Shown: positions 60,573 to 64,000 of the stretch, piece by piece | How positions within the stretch are numbered: the first letter of the stretch is position 1 | Layout of the letters: each line of letters starts with the position of its first letter | Assembly: GCA_024234215.1 (NCBI GenBank) | Contig: JACKOQ010000001.1 | Coordinates: 744,001-808,000, forward strand | Origin: Pseudomonadales bacterium | Lineage (GTDB): Bacteria; Pseudomonadota; Gammaproteobacteria; Pseudomonadales; UBA5862 | Reading direction: 5' to 3' | DNA: 64,000 bases | Made by a program: the position numbers and the translations under genes | The notes under the pieces: generated by a model | The model's database searches: none | Seen by the model: only the letters and a program-made list of their open reading frames with translations | Told to the model about the DNA's origin: nothing

Positions 60573-61679
60573 TCAGCGGACTTCAATCGCAACCTCCACC
60601 ATCATGCCGGGGCGCAGCAGATCACCTTCGACCTGATCGACGGCGATGCGGATCGGAATGCGCTGGGTGATCTTGGTGAAGTTGCCGCTGGGGTTGGCGT
60701 TGGGCAGCAGCGCAAACTGGCTGATGGCGGCATTGCCGATGCGGACCACCTTGCCTTCGGGCGCCAGCTCCGGATAGCCATCGACGGTGATGCGCGCCTG
60801 CTGGCCGAGCTTGAGGTGGTCGAGGTCGGTCTCCTTGATGTTGGCATCGACCCAGATCTGATCAGGGGCATGCATCAGCAGGATGCGCTGTCCGGTGCCG
60901 ATGAACTCCCCATCGTGGGTGAAGGTCTCGTCGATCACCCCGTCGATCGGGCTCAGAACGGTGCGGTCATCGAGGTCGATCTGCTGGCGCTGGCGGTTGG
61001 CCTGCAACTGCTCCAGTTGGTGCTGGGTTCGGAGGATGGTCTGCTCCAGTTGCCGCAACTGGTCGCGGCTGGCCTCGGCCTCCAGCAGAGTCGAATGGGC
61101 AGCGGCCAGTTCGGCCCGACTGCGCTCGACGGCCTGGCGGGCGGTGTCGAGCGCGGTCTGCTTGCTGTCCCACTCGCGTTCGGCCAGCAGCCGCTGCTGG
61201 CGCAGTGTGCGGGCACGCTCCAGCTCGCTCTTGGCGAAGTTGTAGTTGGATTGGGCGGTGGCCAGCGTGGTCTGCACCGCCTCCTGTCGGGAGCGGGCCG
61301 CATCCAGACGGTTGGTGGTTTGCCGATCGAGCAGGTCGTGCTCCAGTTTCTGCCGGGCGAGGTCGGTTTCGGCGATGGCGATCTGCGCTTCGATCTCGCG
61401 CAGACGCAGTGTGGTGTCACGGGCATCCAGCGTGAGCAGCGGCTGATCCTTCTTCACCCGGTCGCTGGCACTGACCATCAGATCGGTGACCCAACCCGGA
61501 GCACGGCTCGAAACCGACACCATGCTGGCACCGATGCGTGCATCGGAGATGTAGACATGGGTGTAGCGCTGGTAGAGCCAGTAACCGGCTCCGATCAGAC
61601 AGGCGACGGCAAAGAGTCCCAGCAGCAGGGTGCGTCGACCCTGGGTTGGCGTGAGCGTGGCGGAGCTGGCGTCATTCAT
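60573..61679 (-). CDS. EmrA-type membrane fusion (HlyD) protein, copy 2
   Basis: This 368-residue adaptor has one helix (LLLGLFAVACLIGAGYWLY), a long coiled coil (DLARQKLEHDLLDRQTTNRL through SRDQLRQLEQTILRTQHQ) and a lipoyl and barrel region with TVLSPIDGVIDETFTHDGEF and QIWVDANIKETDLDHL. Its C-terminus (IGNAAISQFALLPNANPSGN) closely resembles copy 1. It is coupled to the MarR gene by an 8-bp overlap. Confidence 0.92.
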   Translation of the reverse strand: MNDASSATLTPTQGRRTLLLGLFAVACLIGAGYWLYQRYTHVYISDARIGASMVSVSSRAPGWVTDLMVSASDRVKKDQPLLTLDARDTTLRLREIEAQIAIAETDLARQKLEHDLLDRQTTNRLDAARSRQEAVQTTLATAQSNYNFAKSELERARTLRQQRLLAEREWDSKQTALDTARQAVERSRAELAAAHSTLLEAEASRDQLRQLEQTILRTQHQLEQLQANRQRQQIDLDDRTVLSPIDGVIDETFTHDGEFIGTGQRILLMHAPDQIWVDANIKETDLDHLKLGQQARITVDGYPELAPEGKVVRIGNAAISQFALLPNANPSGNFTKITQRIPIRIAVDQVEGDLLRPGMMVEVAIEVR

Positions 61680-62163
61680 GATGGTTGGATTGCTCCTTGG
61701 CGGGTTTGATGGTGTTCAGGTTGTGCAGCAGACGCTCGAACAGGTCGATGCACAGCGCCATCTCCTGTTCCGAAACGCCATCGAGCAGTTGCGCGCGCAA
61801 CGCTTCGGCGGCTTGATGGAATTCGGTGAGCACCGGATAGGCGGCATCGGTGAGGTGGATGGTCTTGCCGCGGCGGTCGCGGTGGGTGGAGCGACGTTCG
61901 ATCAGCCCCTGTCGTTGCAGGTCATCGAGCAGTCTGACCAAGGTTGGACCCTCGATGCCGATGTAGCGGGCGAGATCCTTCTGCAACAGGCCATCGCCGC
62001 CGCGGGTCAGGTAGACCAGCGCGTTCCACTTCGACTGGGTCAGGCCGGTGTGCTTCAACTGCTGATCGAGCCGCATGCGCCAGCAGCGGGCCAGATGTAC
62101 CAGCTTGAATCCGAACAGTTCACGGGCCGAGGAGCTTTCTTGCATTGTTATTGTTCTGACCAT
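61672..62163 (-). CDS. MarR-family repressor of efflux operon, copy 2
   Basis: This regulator has the MarR wing and recognition helix: LTQSKWNALVYLTRGGDGLL, DLARYIGIEGPTLVRLLDDL and RRGKTIHLTDAA. It is 163 residues from ATG 62163, or 157 from ATG 62145 (MQESSSARE). It heads the second efflux operon and should repress it. A 19-bp inverted repeat at 62198-62216 is a likely operator. Confidence 0.88.
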   Translation of the reverse strand: MVRTITMQESSSARELFGFKLVHLARCWRMRLDQQLKHTGLTQSKWNALVYLTRGGDGLLQKDLARYIGIEGPTLVRLLDDLQRQGLIERRSTHRDRRGKTIHLTDAAYPVLTEFHQAAEALRAQLLDGVSEQEMALCIDLFERLLHNLNTIKPAKEQSNHHE

Positions 62164-62438
62164 CCATGTGCTTGCAGATCCAGACAGATAGCAAGCAAAT
62201 TAGTAGCGTGCTAATTCTGGAAACCGCAGCCGAAGGTGTCAATATGCAATTTCATCCGCAAGGTGGATGGAACTGAATGTCGTGTGACGCCAGCCCAGCG
62301 AGCCTCGGGCGCCCGTCGGCCATGCAGTCCGTTCTGGCCGATGCGGAGGCTGCCGGAGAGCGGCCGGGCAGGGGCAGCACTGCGCCCCGTGCGGTGGCCG
62401 TGCCATGCAAAGCGCCAAGGAGCGCTCAGCCCACCCGG
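62164..62438. other. intergenic region, marR copy 2 to monooxygenase
   Basis: These 275 bp hold the marR promoter side (operator listed separately). The remainder, toward the monooxygenase stop, shows no gene, repeat or terminator that I can support. Confidence 0.5.
62198..62216. promoter_or_regulatory. candidate MarR operator upstream of efflux operon 2
   Basis: AATTAG and CTAATT arms are separated by 7 bases in AATTAGTAGCGTGCTAATT. The repeat is 34 bp upstream of the ATG at 62163. MarR proteins bind sites of this kind; this particular one is not tested. Confidence 0.5.
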
Positions 62439-64000
62439 CTATTGCAGCACAAAGCCCGGATAGCCGTTGGCACTCTCCTGGTCGCACCGCTCGCGGTAGG
62501 CCGGGGCGCCGCCGACATAGACGACGATGCGTGGCTTGTCCTTGCCCGGCACATTGGTGTTGACGCCGGTGAACCAGGAGTTGACCTTGGTGAACAGCGT
62601 GTATTCGGCAATCTCGTTGACATGCTGGGTCCAGCTCCGCTCGGCCTCTTCGCTGGGGACGACGCTCTGCAACTGGTGGCTGCGCAGGTGGCCAATCACT
62701 CCGGAGACCCACTCGACATTCTGTTCGATGCAGCGCGGGATGTTGCAGAGGGTGGCGGTGTTGTGCGGTCCGACCAGCGTGAACAGATTGGGGAAGCCGA
62801 CGCTCTGCAACCCGAGGTAGGTGCGCGGGCCATCCTGCCATTTGTCCTTCAGTTTGAGACCGCCGACGCCGCGGATGTCGATGCGGTCGAGCGCGCCGGT
62901 GATCGCATCGAAGCCGGTGGCGTAGATGATGATGTCGAATTCACGCTCGCGGTCGCTGGTCTTGATGCCCTGGGGGGTGATGCGCTCGATCGGTGTTTCG
63001 ATCAGCGAGACCAGTTCGACGTTCGGCTGGTTGTAGACCTCGTAGTAGTGGGTCTCCTGCGGCACCCGGCGGGTGCCGAAGCCATGGTCGGTCGGAATCA
63101 GTTTTTCGGCGGTCTTTGGATCCTTGACCCGCTGGCGAATCTTTTTGGCGATGAAGTCGCTGATGGTCCTGTTGGCCTCGGGCGTCATCAGGATGTCCAT
63201 GAAGTTGCCGATCCAGATGGCGAAGCCGGGCTGCTGGTAGAGGTGCTCGAAAAAGGCTTCACGCTCCTCGGGTGACACTTCGAGCGCGCTGCGCGGATCG
63301 GACTTGTGCAGGAAGCAGCCGTTGGTCTCACGGCACTGCTGGAAGATTTGCGGGTAGCTCGCCTTGATCTGGCGCTGCTCCTCGGGCGTGATCGGACGGT
63401 TGTTGAGTGGCGTGCACCAGTTGGGACGGCGCTGGAAGACGGTGAGCTGCTTCGCGCTCTTGGCCACCTCCTGGATCACCTGCACGCCGGTGGCGCCGGT
63501 GCCGATCACCGCCACCCGCTTGCCGGTGAAGTCGACCTCGTGGTGCGGCCAGTTTGCGGTGTGGCAGGATTCGCCCTTGAAGCTGTCGATGCCCTCGATC
63601 GCTGGCAGGGTCGCTGCCGAGAGCGGACCGACCGCGGTGATCAGAAAGCGTGCACGGGCCTGGGTGCCGGTGTCGGTGGTGACGGTCCAGCAGCTGTCCG
63701 CTTCGCTGTAGTGGGCCGCGGTGACCCGGGTGTTGAACCGGATGTCCCGGCGCAGATCGAACTTGTCGGCGACATGGTTGAGATAGCGCAGCGTCTCTGA
63801 CTGGGGCGAGAAGTGCTCACTCCATTCCCACTCCTGCAGCAGCTCTTCGGAAAATGAGTAGCCGTAGCTGTAGCTCTCGGAGTCGAAGCGTGCGCCAGGA
63901 TAGCGGTTCCAGTACCAGGTGCCGCCGACACCATCGCCGGTCTCGAACACCCGCACCGAGCAGCCCAGCTCGCGCAGTTTGATCAGTTGGTACATGCCGG
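62439..64000 (-). CDS. flavin-containing (Baeyer-Villiger type) monooxygenase, 5' partial
   Basis: Here the gene is cut by the right window edge: the FAD-binding GxGxxG at the N-terminus and the start codon are missing, and the ATG at 63995 is internal. The visible 519 residues carry the second nucleotide motif VIGTGATGVQVIQE (NADPH site), the fingerprint FKGESCHTANWP (FxGxxxHxxxWP) and YATGFDAITG. This is a class B flavoprotein that inserts oxygen into ketones or similar substrates; some are phenylacetone or cyclohexanone monooxygenases. It lies next to the second efflux operon, perhaps for detoxifying a hydrophobic compound. Confidence 0.9.
   Translation of the reverse strand, partial: GMYQLIKLRELGCSVRVFETGDGVGGTWYWNRYPGARFDSESYSYGYSFSEELLQEWEWSEHFSPQSETLRYLNHVADKFDLRRDIRFNTRVTAAHYSEADSCWTVTTDTGTQARARFLITAVGPLSAATLPAIEGIDSFKGESCHTANWPHHEVDFTGKRVAVIGTGATGVQVIQEVAKSAKQLTVFQRRPNWCTPLNNRPITPEEQRQIKASYPQIFQQCRETNGCFLHKSDPRSALEVSPEEREAFFEHLYQQPGFAIWIGNFMDILMTPEANRTISDFIAKKIRQRVKDPKTAEKLIPTDHGFGTRRVPQETHYYEVYNQPNVELVSLIETPIERITPQGIKTSDREREFDIIIYATGFDAITGALDRIDIRGVGGLKLKDKWQDGPRTYLGLQSVGFPNLFTLVGPHNTATLCNIPRCIEQNVEWVSGVIGHLRSHQLQSVVPSEEAERSWTQHVNEIAEYTLFTKVNSWFTGVNTNVPGKDKPRIVVYVGGAPAYRERCDQESANGYPGFVLQ

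Overview
The window is a contiguous piece of a high-GC gammaproteobacterial chromosome. Lineage markers are CmoB, the YeaC/DUF1315 protein, the pepA-holC pair divergent from lptF-lptG, and the neighbourhood pepN, DUF1315, rhomboid protease, metallophosphatase, nadK and a coiled-coil protein, which as I remember it resembles the order in Pseudomonas. Two proteins carry exosortase sorting signals (one PEP-CTERM, one VPLPA-CTERM), which points to an exopolysaccharide- or biofilm-forming environmental species. I cannot name genus or species from the sequence alone.

Layout. 1-5.1 kb: glycogen synthesis (glgB cut by the left edge, then glgA), an EF-hand protein and cmoB. 5.1-11.2 kb: a complete oligopeptide-type ABC importer on the minus strand, with an unusual fibronectin-III-like domain in the OppC permease. 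11.3-12.4 kb: a PEP-CTERM gene with a sigma-54-type promoter. 12.4-16.9 kb: argA, argE and a GspE/PilB-family ATPase. 17.0-18.0 kb: a toxin-antitoxin pair and a tRNA-Val/tRNA-Asp operon. 18.0-27.5 kb: queD, holC, pepA, lptF, lptG, an RDD protein, then DUF1631, PilZ and HDOD proteins. 27.5-34.5 kb: pepN through nadK and a coiled-coil protein. 34.5-35.5 kb: the VPLPA-CTERM gene with its own sigma-54-like promoter. 35.7-38.5 kb: three proteins linked to PRPP or phosphotransfer. 38.6-44.4 kb: a copper-resistance operon (CopL-like, CopA, CopB, Cu P-type ATPase). 44.4-47.6 kb: a MarR/EmrA/EmrB efflux operon. 47.8-54.5 kb: glnS, a small basic protein, a nitroreductase, a broken IS3 transposase, proS, a glycosyltransferase and an LpxH-like hydrolase. 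54.5-57.7 kb: an outer-membrane barrel protein, a zinc alcohol dehydrogenase and murI. 57.7-64 kb: NnrS, a second MarR/EmrA/EmrB operon, and a flavin monooxygenase cut by the right edge.

Most of the window is housekeeping DNA. The strongest non-obvious signal is regulatory. The two sorting-signal genes, about 22 kb apart, share a 17-bp near-palindrome (TGT-C-AA, five bases, TT-T-ACA) lying 60-100 bp upstream of a -24/-12 (RpoN) promoter element. This suggests one enhancer-binding regulator controls both classes of exosortase substrate. No exosortase or regulator gene is present here. Other accessory features are the copper operon, the paired Emr systems, the toxin-antitoxin module and the PRPP-related cluster.
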